NCBI RefSeq assembly: GCF_001688725.2
Contig: NZ_CP015401.2
Location: 3,720,001-3,784,000 of the forward strand
Direction: 5' to 3'
Length of the DNA: 64,000 nt
Source of the DNA: Bacteroides caecimuris
GTDB taxonomy: Bacteria > Bacteroidota > Bacteroidia > Bacteroidales > Bacteroidaceae
The translations under genes and the position numbers were made by a program. Of this stretch, positions 9,348 to 18,352 are shown one piece after another (positions within the stretch are counted from its first letter, which is position 1; the number at the start of each line of letters is the position of its first letter). The notes below the pieces were generated by a model. The model did not search any database, was not told the origin of the DNA, and saw nothing but the letters and a program-made list of their open reading frames with translations.

Positions 9348-10343
9348 TTATTTCTCATTATAAATCACTTCCAATACCGTTTGGCCTACTGCTTTCAACG
9401 TATTCTTATCTATATGTTCCATATTATCATTGACCGTATGCCATGTAGGAGTAAAGTCACCCTCCTGATTATATGGAATAATATCAATTGTTTTAATACG
9501 TGCCAAGCGATTAATGAACAGATGGTCATCGGTAACAAATCCTCCGTTACCATCCATAAAAGTGTTCCCGTTGCCAATCTTCTTCGCCGCTTTCCAGACT
9601 TTCTGATTTATATCGGGAGCAAACTCTTCAGAATATCCCTCTTTCATAAACACGCTACTTTCCCCCCCTACCATATCGAGCAAGATGCCAAAACGTGCAT
9701 TATATCCCTGCACATGAGGATTGCGTGCCCAATACTGTGAGCCGAGACACCAGAATTCTTCTTTATGCTGCCCCGTATAAAACTGAGGCGCACCATAATC
9801 CTCTGCATCCAGCAAAATAATATCAATTCCTAGTTCCGGTTGTTGCTGATTGAGCAGGCGAGCTATTTCCAACAAAGCACCTACACCACTGGCACCATCA
9901 TTGGCACCCAAGATCGGAGTTTTATGATTCTTCTCGTCAGAATCGTTATCAGCCCACGGACGTGTATCCCAATGCGCAAACAGAGCAATTCGTTTTTTGC
10001 TTTCCGGTTTATAAGAACCGATAATGTTTCTCGCTTTCAACAAGGTTCCGTCATAAGCAATCAAATCTGCATATTGATTAGTCACTTGAGCACCGAAAGC
10101 CTCCAACTGACTGGCAAGGTAATTTCCACAGGCAACATGTCCTTTTGTGTTAGGAACACGAGGTCCGAAATCCACCTGATTCTTTACATACAAATAAGCA
10201 CTATCCGCATCAAATTGAGGTACATTCACTGCTGTCTCTTCGCTTTGTTCACTCGTACTATTTGCTTTATTACCTCCTCCGCAAGAGAATGCTGATAATA
10301 ACAAAAAGGCACTCATTAATACTATCATAGTTTTCTTTTTCAT
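9348..10343 (-). CDS. Glutaminyl cyclase-like M28 metallo-lipoprotein
   Basis: A protein of 331 residues. The N-terminus MKKKTMIVLMSAFLLLSAFSC is a lipoprotein signal with the cysteine near residue 21. FGPRVPNTKGH, LFAHWDTRPWADND, LGANDGASG, LLDAEDYG and TWHTVND give the M28 fold with single-zinc ligands (Asp, Glu, His) of animal-type glutaminyl cyclases, as in Porphyromonas QC. It probably converts N-terminal Gln to pyroglutamate on exported proteins; many Bacteroidetes lipoprotein and periplasmic proteins begin with Gln after signal cleavage. M28 aminopeptidase is the alternative. An in-frame ATG 45 bp upstream is less likely because it precedes the signal. Confidence 0.88.
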   Translation of the reverse strand: MKKKTMIVLMSAFLLLSAFSCGGGNKANSTSEQSEETAVNVPQFDADSAYLYVKNQVDFGPRVPNTKGHVACGNYLASQLEAFGAQVTNQYADLIAYDGTLLKARNIIGSYKPESKKRIALFAHWDTRPWADNDSDEKNHKTPILGANDGASGVGALLEIARLLNQQQPELGIDIILLDAEDYGAPQFYTGQHKEEFWCLGSQYWARNPHVQGYNARFGILLDMVGGESSVFMKEGYSEEFAPDINQKVWKAAKKIGNGNTFMDGNGGFVTDDHLFINRLARIKTIDIIPYNQEGDFTPTWHTVNDNMEHIDKNTLKAVGQTVLEVIYNEK

Positions 10344-10413
10344 CGTCCTTTCATCTATTAAGGCTTCAAAATTAGTCATTTTCATCACAGCATCGTTCAG
10401 ATGGAATGGTTTA

Positions 10414-11322
10414 TTAACATATAAACTTCAGTTCTACATTTTTCTTTCCGACCATAAGTTCCACTTTTGCGCCGTTTATAAGCGGCAGATTATGAGTCAC
10501 GTGTCCTACCGGAAAATTAAAACAGACCGGATAATCATACTCTTTTACTAAATCCGCCAAAGCTGCATACAATTCCTTACCCAACGAACAGTCTTCTTCA
10601 TACTCTGTAAATTGACCGATAATCAGTCCGGACAGTTTTTCGAGTACGCCTCCTAATTTCAAATTATACATCATACGCTCGATAGCATGCGGACGTTCGC
10701 TGACATCTTCAATAAACAATATCGTCCCTTCTGCCGGAATATCGTATGGAGTTCCCCGCAAACCGTATGCTACCGCCATATTGCCACCATGCAAAACGCC
10801 TTGTGCAGCCCCCTGCTTATTCAGTTTGTGCTTCTCGCATGTATAAGAAGGGATATTTCCAAATAAGATATCCTTCAGATAGTTCGTACAAAGATCATCT
10901 TCCGGTTCTACCGTAAGATGACGGGCCATCAACGAATGTAGGGAAGCATATCCATTTTTCTGAAACAGATTGTGCAACGCTGTGATATCGCTAAAACCCA
11001 GTAACCATTTAGGATGTTCACGAAAAGCTGTAAAATCAATCTTATCAATCAAATGTACCGCCCCGTACCCTCCACGACTACACAGGATAGCTTTCACCTC
11101 AGGGTCGTCCATCGCGTCCTGCAAATCTTGCAGCCGTTGCCTGATTGTTCCGGCATATCTCCCGGATGAACTTCCGGCATATTTTCCCATAGCCACTTTC
11201 AAGCCCCATGATTCTAAACGTTTCTCGGCTCCTTTCAGAAATTGTTGGTCTATCTTACTCGAAGGTGATACAATAACCACTTTATCACCTTTCTGCAAAA
11301 AGGAAGGAAATTGAATATCCAT
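10414..11322 (-). CDS. LD-carboxypeptidase (peptidase S66)
   Basis: A protein of 302 residues. GDKVVIVSPSSKI starts the fold; LCSRGGYGAVHLIDKID and GFSDITALHN hold the nucleophile serine region, LFIEDVSERPHAIERM the glutamate and FPVGHVTHNLPL the histidine of the Ser-Glu-His triad of family S66. Members cut the L,D-bond of murein tetrapeptides in peptidoglycan recycling (LdcA) or hydrolyse microcin C-like compounds (MccF). No signal peptide is seen, in line with a cytoplasmic recycling enzyme. Confidence 0.9.
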   Translation of the reverse strand: MDIQFPSFLQKGDKVVIVSPSSKIDQQFLKGAEKRLESWGLKVAMGKYAGSSSGRYAGTIRQRLQDLQDAMDDPEVKAILCSRGGYGAVHLIDKIDFTAFREHPKWLLGFSDITALHNLFQKNGYASLHSLMARHLTVEPEDDLCTNYLKDILFGNIPSYTCEKHKLNKQGAAQGVLHGGNMAVAYGLRGTPYDIPAEGTILFIEDVSERPHAIERMMYNLKLGGVLEKLSGLIIGQFTEYEEDCSLGKELYAALADLVKEYDYPVCFNFPVGHVTHNLPLINGAKVELMVGKKNVELKFIC

Positions 11323-11514
11323 ATATATTCTTATTTAATTGACTTTCGTTGATAAAATACCAGACTGCCCGGATGCATTTGTTTTCATCTGCAAAAATAC
11401 AGGAAAAAACGGTTCCATACACATCCAACAGTCAAAACAAACAAAATATAGCAAAATGTTACATAACAGATGCATTTTTTCGGATTATAATCGTTATTTT
11501 TTCAATCATTTTTC

Positions 11515-11523
11515 TGATATTTG
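11515..11523 (+). promoter_or_regulatory. Possible promoter of ptb-buk
   Basis: GATATTTGC resembles the TAnnTTTG -7 box (one mismatch) and lies about 17 bp before the phosphate butyryltransferase ATG. It is the best candidate in the 217-bp gap between divergent genes. Confidence 0.35.
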
Positions 11524-11539
11524 CTAAAAATCTAACGTT

Positions 11540-12499
11540 ATGGAACCTATTCTAAATTTTGCCCAACTAACGGCCCATCTCAAAAAACTAAATCATAGAA
11601 AACGAATTGCCGTGGTCTGTGCCAACGATCCTAACACAGAGTATGCCATCTCTCGTGCGCTGGAAGAGGGAATTGCAGAATTTCTTATGATTGGAGATTC
11701 AACAATTCTGAAGAAGTATCCCACGCTCAAACAATATCCCGAATATGTAAAAACTATCCATATCGAAAATCCGGACGAAGCGGCACGCGAGGCTGTCCGT
11801 ATCGTTCGCGAAGGGGGAGCCGATATTTTGATGAAAGGGATTATCAATACAGACAACTTACTGCACGCCATACTCGACAAAGAAAAAGGGTTGTTACCGA
11901 AAGGAAAAATCCTCACGCATCTGGCAGTGATGGAAATTCCGACCTATCATAAACTGCTTTTCTTCTCGGATGCTGCGGTCATTCCACGTCCCACGCTACA
12001 ACAACGCATAGAGATGATTTGGTATGCTATCTGTAGCTGTCGCCATTTTGGCATCGACCAGCCGCGTGTCGCCTTGATTCACTGTACGGAAAAAGTGAGT
12101 GCCAAATTCCCTCATTCACTAGATTATGTGAATATCGTAGAGCTTGCCGAAGCGGGAGAATTCGGAAATGTGATTATTGACGGCCCGCTGGATGTACGTA
12201 CTGCGTGCGAACAGGCAAGTGGTGATATTAAAGGGATTGTATCTCCTATCAACGGACAGGCAGACGTACTGATATTCCCGAACATTGAATCGGGCAACGC
12301 ATTCTACAAATCTGTCTCCCTGTTTGCAAAGGCAGAGATGGCAGGATTGCTTCAAGGTCCTATTTGTCCTGTAGTTCTTCCGTCGCGCAGCGATTCCGGC
12401 TTATCCAAATATTATAGCATTGCGATGGCATGCTTACAAGTGTCAGGAGATTGCGAGTGCAGAAAACAGGCTAGCCAGATCGCAAACTCATCATTCTAA
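11540..12499 (+). CDS. ptb: Phosphate butyryltransferase (phosphate acyltransferase)
   Basis: A protein of 319 residues of the phosphate acetyl/butyryltransferase fold. GADILMKGIINTDNLLHAILDKEKGL, the HLAVME and FSDAAV segments, and the C-terminal PINGQADVLIFPNIESGN and VVLPSRSDS motifs are characteristic of Ptb. It swaps CoA for phosphate on butyryl- or branched acyl-CoA. The buk gene follows 25 bp downstream, so acyl-CoA to acyl-phosphate to acid plus ATP is encoded as a unit. In Bacteroides, which are not major butyrate producers, branched-chain acyl groups are the likely substrates (inference). Confidence 0.92.
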   Translation: MEPILNFAQLTAHLKKLNHRKRIAVVCANDPNTEYAISRALEEGIAEFLMIGDSTILKKYPTLKQYPEYVKTIHIENPDEAAREAVRIVREGGADILMKGIINTDNLLHAILDKEKGLLPKGKILTHLAVMEIPTYHKLLFFSDAAVIPRPTLQQRIEMIWYAICSCRHFGIDQPRVALIHCTEKVSAKFPHSLDYVNIVELAEAGEFGNVIIDGPLDVRTACEQASGDIKGIVSPINGQADVLIFPNIESGNAFYKSVSLFAKAEMAGLLQGPICPVVLPSRSDSGLSKYYSIAMACLQVSGDCECRKQASQIANSSF

Positions 12500-12524
12500 A
12501 TTCACCACTTAAAACTCACTAGTC

Positions 12525-13586
12525 ATGAAAATACTGGTTATCAACCCCGGCTCTACTTCTACAAAGATTGCGGTTTACGAAGACGGAACTCCGCTGTTTA
12601 TCAGCAATATAAAACATTCCGTAGAAGAGCAGTCCGCTTTTCCCGAGGTAATAGATCAGTTTGAATTCCGGAAAAATCTGGTATTACAAGAATTGGAGAA
12701 CAACAAGATCCCTTTTTCTTTTGATGCAATCATCGGACGCGGAGGTTTGGTGAAACCGATACCGGGCGGAGTGTATGAGGTGAACGATGCCATGAAACGT
12801 GATACAGTGCATGCCATGCGTACCCATGCCTGCAACTTAGGAGGACTGATTGCCAGCGAACTAGCTGCCACCCTACCCGATTGCCCGGCTTTCATCGCTG
12901 ATCCGGGAGTGGTGGATGAACTGGAAGACGTAGCCCGCATTACAGGTTCTCCGTTAATGCCGAAAATTACCATCTGGCACGCCTTGAACCAAAAAGCAAT
13001 CGCACGGCGTTTTGCCAAAGAGCAAGGGACGCAATACGAAGATTTGGATTTAATCATCTGCCATTTAGGAGGAGGCATTTCTGTTGCAGTCCATCACCAT
13101 GGACGTGCTATTGACGCCAACAATGCGTTGGACGGCGAAGGACCTTTCTCACCGGAACGCGCCGGCACACTTCCTGCCGGTCAACTGATCGACCTTTGTT
13201 TTAGCGGTCAGCATACCAAAGACGAATTGAAGAAACGTATCTCCGGACGTGCCGGATTGACTGCTCATTTAGGTACGACTGATGTGCCCTCCATCATCCA
13301 TTCGATAGAAGAAGGGGATAAAAAGGCGGAACTGATACTGGACGCCATGATTTATAATGTTGCAAAAGCGATAGGAGCCAGTGCTACTGTACTTTGCGGG
13401 AAAGTAGATGCTATCCTTCTGACAGGAGGAATCGCTTATTCGGACTATGTAGTTTCAAGGCTCAAAAAAAGAATTTCTTTCCTGGCTCCCATCTATGTTT
13501 ATCCGGGAGAGAATGAAATGGAGTCGTTGGCTTTTAATGCCATAGGAGCGTTGAAAGGAGAATTGCCGATACAAGTTTATAAGTGA
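12525..13586 (+). CDS. buk: Butyrate kinase (ASKHA fold)
   Basis: A protein of 353 residues. The start KILVINPGSTSTKIAVYEDG is the phosphate-1 motif; IIGRGGLVKPIPGG, CHLGGGISVAVHHHGRAIDANNALDGEGPFSPERAG and LTGGIAYS are the acyl-kinase signatures. It makes ATP from acyl phosphate and ADP. It is the second gene of the ptb-buk pair. No clean terminator directly follows the stop; the next strong hairpin, at 13771, belongs to the small RNA candidate. Confidence 0.94.
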   Translation: MKILVINPGSTSTKIAVYEDGTPLFISNIKHSVEEQSAFPEVIDQFEFRKNLVLQELENNKIPFSFDAIIGRGGLVKPIPGGVYEVNDAMKRDTVHAMRTHACNLGGLIASELAATLPDCPAFIADPGVVDELEDVARITGSPLMPKITIWHALNQKAIARRFAKEQGTQYEDLDLIICHLGGGISVAVHHHGRAIDANNALDGEGPFSPERAGTLPAGQLIDLCFSGQHTKDELKKRISGRAGLTAHLGTTDVPSIIHSIEEGDKKAELILDAMIYNVAKAIGASATVLCGKVDAILLTGGIAYSDYVVSRLKKRISFLAPIYVYPGENEMESLAFNAIGALKGELPIQVYK

Positions 13587-13693
13587 CATAAGCTATTGAT
13601 TTATCGATTCCATCGCTTGGTTTTAAAGGTAGAAAACGACTTTATTAACAGGTATATTTGCCTGTATCATAAACTTTTTAAATAAAAAAGCTC

Positions 13694-13721
13694 TTTCAAA
13701 GAAATTTTTCTCATATCTTTG
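13694..13721 (+). promoter_or_regulatory. Bacteroides promoter in the buk-pnp gap
   Basis: TATCTTTG at 13714-13721 is a perfect TAnnTTTG box, with TTTC at 13694-13697 in the -33 place (16-nt gap, slightly short). No coding frame of useful size follows before the terminator at 13771. Confidence 0.6.
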
Positions 13722-13727
13722 CGACGT

Positions 13728-13809
13728 GTTAAGTTAATAAATTGATTAAGGTCGATTTTTGACTGTTTCGAATCGGGAAGTATGGGGGTACTTTCCGATT
13801 CTTTTTTTG
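13728..13809 (+). ncRNA. Candidate small RNA with own promoter and terminator
   Basis: A promoter box at 13714-13721 predicts a start near 13728. About 45 nt later a 12-bp stem (AATCGGGAAGTA at 13771-13782 with TACTTTCCGATT at 13789-13800, one G-U pair, 6-nt G-rich loop) is followed by CTTTTTTT. This gives a transcript of about 80 nt with no open reading frame beyond three codons. It lies on the plus strand between buk and the convergent pnp gene. I cannot assign a family; similarity to described Bacteroides paralogous small RNAs would need a covariance search. Confidence 0.5.
13771..13808 (+). terminator. Strong intrinsic terminator of the small RNA candidate
   Basis: A 12-bp stem with TGGGGG loop followed by a run of seven T. 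It may also end buk read-through. Confidence 0.8.
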
Positions 13810-14011
13810 GAGAGGATATAACAAAGCGTCTTCATCTTTTTAAGGGTTTTAATAAACTGGATAAATCTAATATATACTAATTCTCTATATAAAACAGTTC
13901 AACTCCGGATGATACTAATAAGAAATCTTGTTTTTTTAGGATATACAGAAATCATCTCCTGCAAAACCTAGTTTTAGGCGGGAACCTCATGCTTGTTTCA
14001 TAAATGAACTA

Positions 14012-14089
14012 TTTCACCACAGAGGACACGGAGGACACAGAGTTCTAGTTTAGAGATAATTATAACCTCTGTGTCCTCTGTGGTGAAAA
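14012..14089. repeat. Inverted intergenic repeat, CACCACAGAGGACAC family (copy 2)
   Basis: TTCACCACAGAGGACAC at 14012-14028 (extended by GGAGGACACAGAG) is mirrored by CTCTGTGTCCTCTGTGGTGAA ending near 14087. The arms are about 22 nt and nearly perfect, separated by about 25-30 nt. Same family as 8792-8903. Confidence 0.75.
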
Positions 14090-14119
14090 GCCTAAAAGAA
14101 GTATGCTGATAGAAAAAAA

Positions 14120-14156
14120 GAAGGCTGTTTCAAGATTAAATTTGAAACAGCCTTCA
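14120..14156 (-). terminator. Terminator of pnp
   Basis: GAAGGCTGTTTCA pairs with TGAAACAGCCTTC across a 10-nt loop; on the minus strand it is followed by a T run (AAAAAAAG on plus). It lies 25 bp past the pnp stop. Confidence 0.85.
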
Positions 14157-14180
14157 TTATATATAGAAGCTATCGCTTTC

Positions 14181-16307
14181 TTACTTCTTTTCCGGCCTTG
14201 GCAACAAAACTTTTCTTGAAAGTTTGAATTTACCAGTTTTCGGATCAATATCAATCAGTTTTACTTCGATTTCATCACCTTCTTTGATTCCGGCTTCTTC
14301 TACTGTTTCCAGACGTTTCCAGTCAATTTCGGAGATGTGCAGCAAACCATCCTTGCCCGGCAAGAATTCGATAAATGCACCATAAGGCATAATAGAACGA
14401 ACTTTACCTTTATAAACTTCGCCTACTTCAGGAACAGCAACGATTGCTTTAATCATGCGCATTGCATCATCAATACATTTCTTGTTTGTTCCGGAAACTT
14501 CGATGCGTCCCATACCATCAATTTCTTCGATAGTAATCACAGCACCAGTTTCTTCCTGCATACCTTGGATGATCTTTCCACCAGGGCCGATCACAGCACC
14601 GATGAATTCTTTAGGAATTGTCATCGTTTCGATACGTGGAGCATGTTCTTTCAGGTCGGCACGTGGTTCGGCAATTGTTTCAGTAATCTTATTAAGGATA
14701 TGCATACGTCCTTCTTTAGCCTGGTTCAAAGCACGTTCCAAAATGTCGTAAGACAGACCGTCTACCTTGATATCCATCTGTGTAGCAGTGATACCGTCTT
14801 TTGTTCCGGTCACCTTGAAGTCCATATCTCCCAAATGGTCTTCGTCACCCAGGATATCAGACAATACAGCATATTTTTCTTCGCCCGGATTCTTAATCAA
14901 TCCCATAGCGATACCCGATACCGGTTTCTTGATCTTCACACCTGCATCCATCAATGCCAATGTGCCGGCACATACGGTAGCCATAGAAGAAGAACCGTTA
15001 GATTCGAGGATATCTGAAACCACACGTACTACATACGGATAATCAGCAGGAATCTGTCCTTTCAAAGCACGCCAAGCCAAGTGACCGTGACCGATTTCAC
15101 GACGACCTACACCACGTTGTGCTTTTGCTTCGCCTGTAGAGAAAGGAGGGAAGTTATAGTGTAACAAGAAACGTTCTTTTCCGTGTTCCAAAACATCGTC
15201 GATAATCTTCTCATCCAGTTTTGTACCCAGAGTAACAGAAGTCAATGACTGTGTTTCACCACGAGTAAAGATAGCAGATCCGTGAGGGCCAGGCAGAGGA
15301 CTAACCTCACACCAGATCGGACGGATTTCAGTAGTCTTACGACCATCCAGACGCTTACCTTCGTCCAAAATAGAACGGCGCATGGCTTCTTTTTCTACAT
15401 CGTGGTAGTAACGGTCGATCAATGCAGCCTTTTCGTCCAACTCTTCTTCAGAGAATTGAGCTTTGAATTCTTCGCGGATTGCTTCGAAAGCAGCAAAACG
15501 TTCGTGTTTGTTATTGTTTCCGGAAGCGGCAACTGCGTAAGCCTTGTCGTAACATGCTTCATGAACAGCCTTGCGCAAGTCTTCGTCGTTTACTTCGTGG
15601 TTGTATTCGCGTTTTACAGTTTTACCAACCTCTTCAGTCAATTCCATCTGCGCTTTGCAATGAATCTTGATAGCTTCGTGAGCTACCTTCATTGCTTCCA
15701 GCAATTCAGCTTCGGATACTTCATGCATTTCACCTTCTACCATCATGATGTTCTCATAAGTAGCGGCTACCATCAAGTCCATGTCAGCTTTTTCCAGTTG
15801 TTCAAAAGTAGGATTGATAACGAACTGACCGTCAACACGTGCTACACGTACTTCAGAGATCGGTCCGTTGAAAGGAATATCTGAAACGGCAAGTGCTGCA
15901 GAAGCGGCAAGTCCTGCCAATGCATCCGGCATGTCTACACCATCAGCAGAAAAGAGGATGATGTTCACATATACCTCTGCGTGATAATTATCGGGGAATA
16001 AAGGACGGAGAGCACGGTCGACAAGACGGCAAGTAAGAATCTCATAATCAGAAGCCCTACCTTCTCGCTTGGTGAAACCACCAGGGAAACGGCCGAATGC
16101 CGCAAATTTTTCTTTGTACTCTACCTGTAAAGGCATAAAATCTGTTCCGGGAACTGCATCTTTAGCGGCACAAACAGTAGCTAACAACATGGTGTTGCCC
16201 ATGCGAAGCATTACAGAACCGTCTGCCTGTTTTGCCAACTTTCCCGTCTCGAGTGTGATGGTTCTTCCATCAGGTAACTCGATTGTCTTAACAATTGGGT
16301 TAATCAT
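14181..16307 (-). CDS. pnp: Polyribonucleotide nucleotidyltransferase (PNPase)
   Basis: A protein of 708 residues. Two RNase PH-like domains are visible ([19 protein letters not shown] in the first; [20 protein letters not shown] and [13 protein letters not shown] in the second), then a KH domain near 562 ([13 protein letters not shown]) and an S1 domain near 624 ([17 protein letters not shown]). It degrades RNA 3' to 5' using phosphate, and can add tails in reverse. The start is ATG 16305-16307 ([14 protein letters not shown]); a longer frame runs through the promoter. It stands as a single gene with its own promoter and terminator. Confidence 0.97.
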   Translation of the reverse strand: MINPIVKTIELPDGRTITLETGKLAKQADGSVMLRMGNTMLLATVCAAKDAVPGTDFMPLQVEYKEKFAAFGRFPGGFTKREGRASDYEILTCRLVDRALRPLFPDNYHAEVYVNIILFSADGVDMPDALAGLAASAALAVSDIPFNGPISEVRVARVDGQFVINPTFEQLEKADMDLMVAATYENIMMVEGEMHEVSEAELLEAMKVAHEAIKIHCKAQMELTEEVGKTVKREYNHEVNDEDLRKAVHEACYDKAYAVAASGNNNKHERFAAFEAIREEFKAQFSEEELDEKAALIDRYYHDVEKEAMRRSILDEGKRLDGRKTTEIRPIWCEVSPLPGPHGSAIFTRGETQSLTSVTLGTKLDEKIIDDVLEHGKERFLLHYNFPPFSTGEAKAQRGVGRREIGHGHLAWRALKGQIPADYPYVVRVVSDILESNGSSSMATVCAGTLALMDAGVKIKKPVSGIAMGLIKNPGEEKYAVLSDILGDEDHLGDMDFKVTGTKDGITATQMDIKVDGLSYDILERALNQAKEGRMHILNKITETIAEPRADLKEHAPRIETMTIPKEFIGAVIGPGGKIIQGMQEETGAVITIEEIDGMGRIEVSGTNKKCIDDAMRMIKAIVAVPEVGEVYKGKVRSIMPYGAFIEFLPGKDGLLHISEIDWKRLETVEEAGIKEGDEIEVKLIDIDPKTGKFKLSRKVLLPRPEKK

Positions 16308-16347
16308 AAAAATTGTTTTATCTATACTTTTTCTTTCAAAATTCCTG

Positions 16348-16355
16348 CAAAGATA
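16348..16355 (-). promoter_or_regulatory. pnp promoter -7 box
   Basis: On the minus strand TATCTTTG, a perfect TAnnTTTG box, lies 40 nt before the pnp start. Confidence 0.65.
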
Positions 16356-16449
16356 TACATTTATCGTGGTAATCAGGTGGGAATGAGGTAAAAAGTTAGT
16401 GATGAACTGATTTTTTTTCAAAATTAGAATGAAGAACCCGGCAAAATGC

Positions 16450-16479
16450 TTTGACTAATCTCGAAAAGAAGTATATTTG
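16450..16479 (+). promoter_or_regulatory. Promoter of thioredoxin-fold lipoprotein gene
   Basis: TTTG (16450-16453), an 18-nt gap and TATATTTG (16472-16479) match the Bacteroides housekeeping promoter closely, 25 nt before the ATG. Confidence 0.75.
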
Positions 16480-16503
16480 CATCTCGTTAATAACACACAC
16501 TAT

Positions 16504-17655
16504 ATGAAAAAGGTTACTTTTGCAGCGCTCGCCGCACTTACTATTACCGCTTGTAGTTCCGGTCCTAAATTTCAGGTGAACGGGAATGTATCAGGAGCCG
16601 ATGGTAAAATGCTTTATCTCGAAGCTTCCGGTCTGGAAGGTATTGTTCCGCTCGATTCAGTGAAACTGAAGGGAGAAGGTACATTCAGTTTCAAGCAGCC
16701 TCGTCCCGAATCACCCGAATTTTATCGCTTGCGGATTGACGACAAAATCATCAATTTTTCTGTAGATTCTATCGAAACGATTCAGATCAAAGCGCCGTAT
16801 GCGGATTTCTCCACGACTTACACGGTGGAAGGTTCGGAAAACAGCAACAAGATAAAAGAACTAACGATGAAGCAGATCCGCCTTCAAAAAGAGGTGGACG
16901 ACTTGCTGGCAGCTTTACGCAGTAACAGAATGGGGCATGATGTATTTGAAGACAGTCTGGCAACGTTGCTCAACAATTATAAGGAAGACGTCAAAGTGAA
17001 CTATATTTTCGCTGCTCCCAACACGGCAGCCGCTTACTTTGCCCTGTTCCAGAAACTCAATAATTACCTGATATTCGATCCGTTGAACAATAAAGATGAT
17101 GTGAAATGTTTCGCTGCTGTCGCTACGAGCCTCAACAATGCGTTCCCTCATGCCGTACGTTCCAAGAACCTTTATAATATTGTAATTAAGGGAATGAAGA
17201 ACACGCGCCAGCCACAGGCGAAAGCATTGGAGATTCCTCAAGAGAAAATAGTGGAAACCGGAATTATTGACATCGCCTTGCGTGACGTAAAAGGAAATGT
17301 ACGCAAACTGACCGATCTGAAAGGAAAAGTTGTATTGCTCGACTTCTCTGTATTCCAGTCGCCTGCCGGATCTCCTCATAACCTGATGCTTCGCGAACTA
17401 TATAATGAATACGCAAAACAAGGGCTGGAAATATACCAGGTATCTCTCGATGCGGACGAACACTACTGGAAAACTGCGGCAGACAACCTTCCCTGGGTTT
17501 GTGTACGCGATGGAAACGGAGTGTATTCTACCAACGTAGCTGTATATAATGTTCGTCAGGTTCCATCTATCTTTTTGATTAACCGTAACAACGAATTGAA
17601 GCTTCGCGGCGAAGATATCAAGAATTTGGAAGCAGCTGTCAAGTCATTGCTCTAA
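16504..17655 (+). CDS. DUF4369/thioredoxin-fold lipoprotein without CxxC
   Basis: A protein of 383 residues. MKKVTFAALAALTITACSSG is a lipoprotein signal with its cysteine at 17. Residues about 20-110 fit the DUF4369 beta-domain common in Bacteroidetes; from about 265 the AhpC/TSA-thioredoxin fold appears (LTDLKGKVVLLDF, LYNEYAKQGLEIYQVSLD, VRQVPSIFLINRN with the cis-proline). Where the redox CxxC should stand the sequence reads FSVFQSPAGSPHN, so no active-site cysteines remain. It is likely an envelope protein with a binding or structural rather than disulfide role. ATG 16504 is chosen because an earlier TTG lies inside the promoter. Confidence 0.85.
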   Translation: MKKVTFAALAALTITACSSGPKFQVNGNVSGADGKMLYLEASGLEGIVPLDSVKLKGEGTFSFKQPRPESPEFYRLRIDDKIINFSVDSIETIQIKAPYADFSTTYTVEGSENSNKIKELTMKQIRLQKEVDDLLAALRSNRMGHDVFEDSLATLLNNYKEDVKVNYIFAAPNTAAAYFALFQKLNNYLIFDPLNNKDDVKCFAAVATSLNNAFPHAVRSKNLYNIVIKGMKNTRQPQAKALEIPQEKIVETGIIDIALRDVKGNVRKLTDLKGKVVLLDFSVFQSPAGSPHNLMLRELYNEYAKQGLEIYQVSLDADEHYWKTAADNLPWVCVRDGNGVYSTNVAVYNVRQVPSIFLINRNNELKLRGEDIKNLEAAVKSLL

Positions 17656-17709
17656 GTTGTTATAATTTAGCATATTTCATTTAAATATGTTACATAGCAT
17701 CTTTTTTCA

Positions 17710-17741
17710 CTTGACACGTATCACTTAAAAGTCTATCTTTG
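17710..17741 (+). promoter_or_regulatory. greA promoter
   Basis: CTTG (17710-17713), 20 nt, then TATCTTTG (17734-17741). Transcription should start near 17748, giving a leader of about 90 nt before greA. Confidence 0.65.
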
Positions 17742-17763
17742 CAAAGAAATAATGATAAGAGGG

Positions 17764-17796
17764 TTCCAACATGGCTCATGTTGGAATTCTTTTTTG
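17764..17796 (+). promoter_or_regulatory. Terminator-like hairpin in the greA leader
   Basis: TTCCAACATG (17764-17773) pairs perfectly with CATGTTGGAA (17777-17786) over a GCT loop, followed by TTCTTTTTTG. It stands between the promoter and the start of greA, so transcription of greA must read through it. This is the layout of an attenuator or a leader-derived small RNA. Confidence 0.65.
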
Positions 17797-17836
17797 TTTA
17801 TATGACCATTTAAAACAATTAAAGGAGGAAAACATC

Positions 17837-18301
17837 ATGGCTTATATGTCAGAAGAAGGTTACAAGAAACTGATGGCGGAACTGAAGGAACTGGAAACAG
17901 TGGAACGCCCAAAGATCTCTGCGGCAATAGCCGAAGCAAGAGATAAAGGAGACTTATCGGAAAATGCAGAATACGATGCTGCCAAAGAGGCGCAAGGTAT
18001 GCTTGAAATGCGCATCAACAAATTGAAAGCTACCATTGCAGACGCAAAAATCATTGATGAATCTAAACTGAAAACAGATTCTGTACAGATCTTAAATAAA
18101 GTGGAACTGAAGAATGTAAAGAACGGTATGAAGATGACTTATACCATCGTTTCCGAAAGTGAAGCTAACCTGAAGGAAGGAAAGATTTCCGTTAACACTC
18201 CGATTGCACAAGGTCTGCTTGGCAAGAAGGTGGGTGATATAGCCGAAATCACTGTCCCACAAGGTAAAATTGCATTGGAAGTAGTAAACATATCAATTTA
18301 A
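17837..18301 (+). CDS. greA: Transcription elongation factor GreA
   Basis: A protein of 154 residues. MAYMSEEGYKKLMAELKEL starts the coiled coil; ARDKGDLSENAEYDAAKEAQ is the GreA tip with its acidic residues, and the C-terminal FKBP-like globular domain ends IALEVVNISI. It stimulates RNA polymerase to cleave backtracked transcripts. An unusually strong ribosome site for Bacteroides, AAAGGAGG, lies 10 nt before ATG 17837 and fixes the start against an upstream in-frame ATG within the leader hairpin. The HIT gene follows after 51 bp, with a small hairpin between. Confidence 0.96.
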   Translation: MAYMSEEGYKKLMAELKELETVERPKISAAIAEARDKGDLSENAEYDAAKEAQGMLEMRINKLKATIADAKIIDESKLKTDSVQILNKVELKNVKNGMKMTYTIVSESEANLKEGKISVNTPIAQGLLGKKVGDIAEITVPQGKIALEVVNISI

Positions 18302-18304
18302 CGT

Positions 18305-18334
18305 AAAGGCAGGTCTCCTTGTGGGGCTTGCCTT
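18305..18334 (+). other. Hairpin between greA and HIT gene
   Basis: AAGGCAGG pairs with GCTTGCCTT. No T run follows, so an RNA-processing or stability element is more likely than a terminator. Confidence 0.35.
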
Positions 18335-18352
18335 CATTTATCAATAAAAGTT

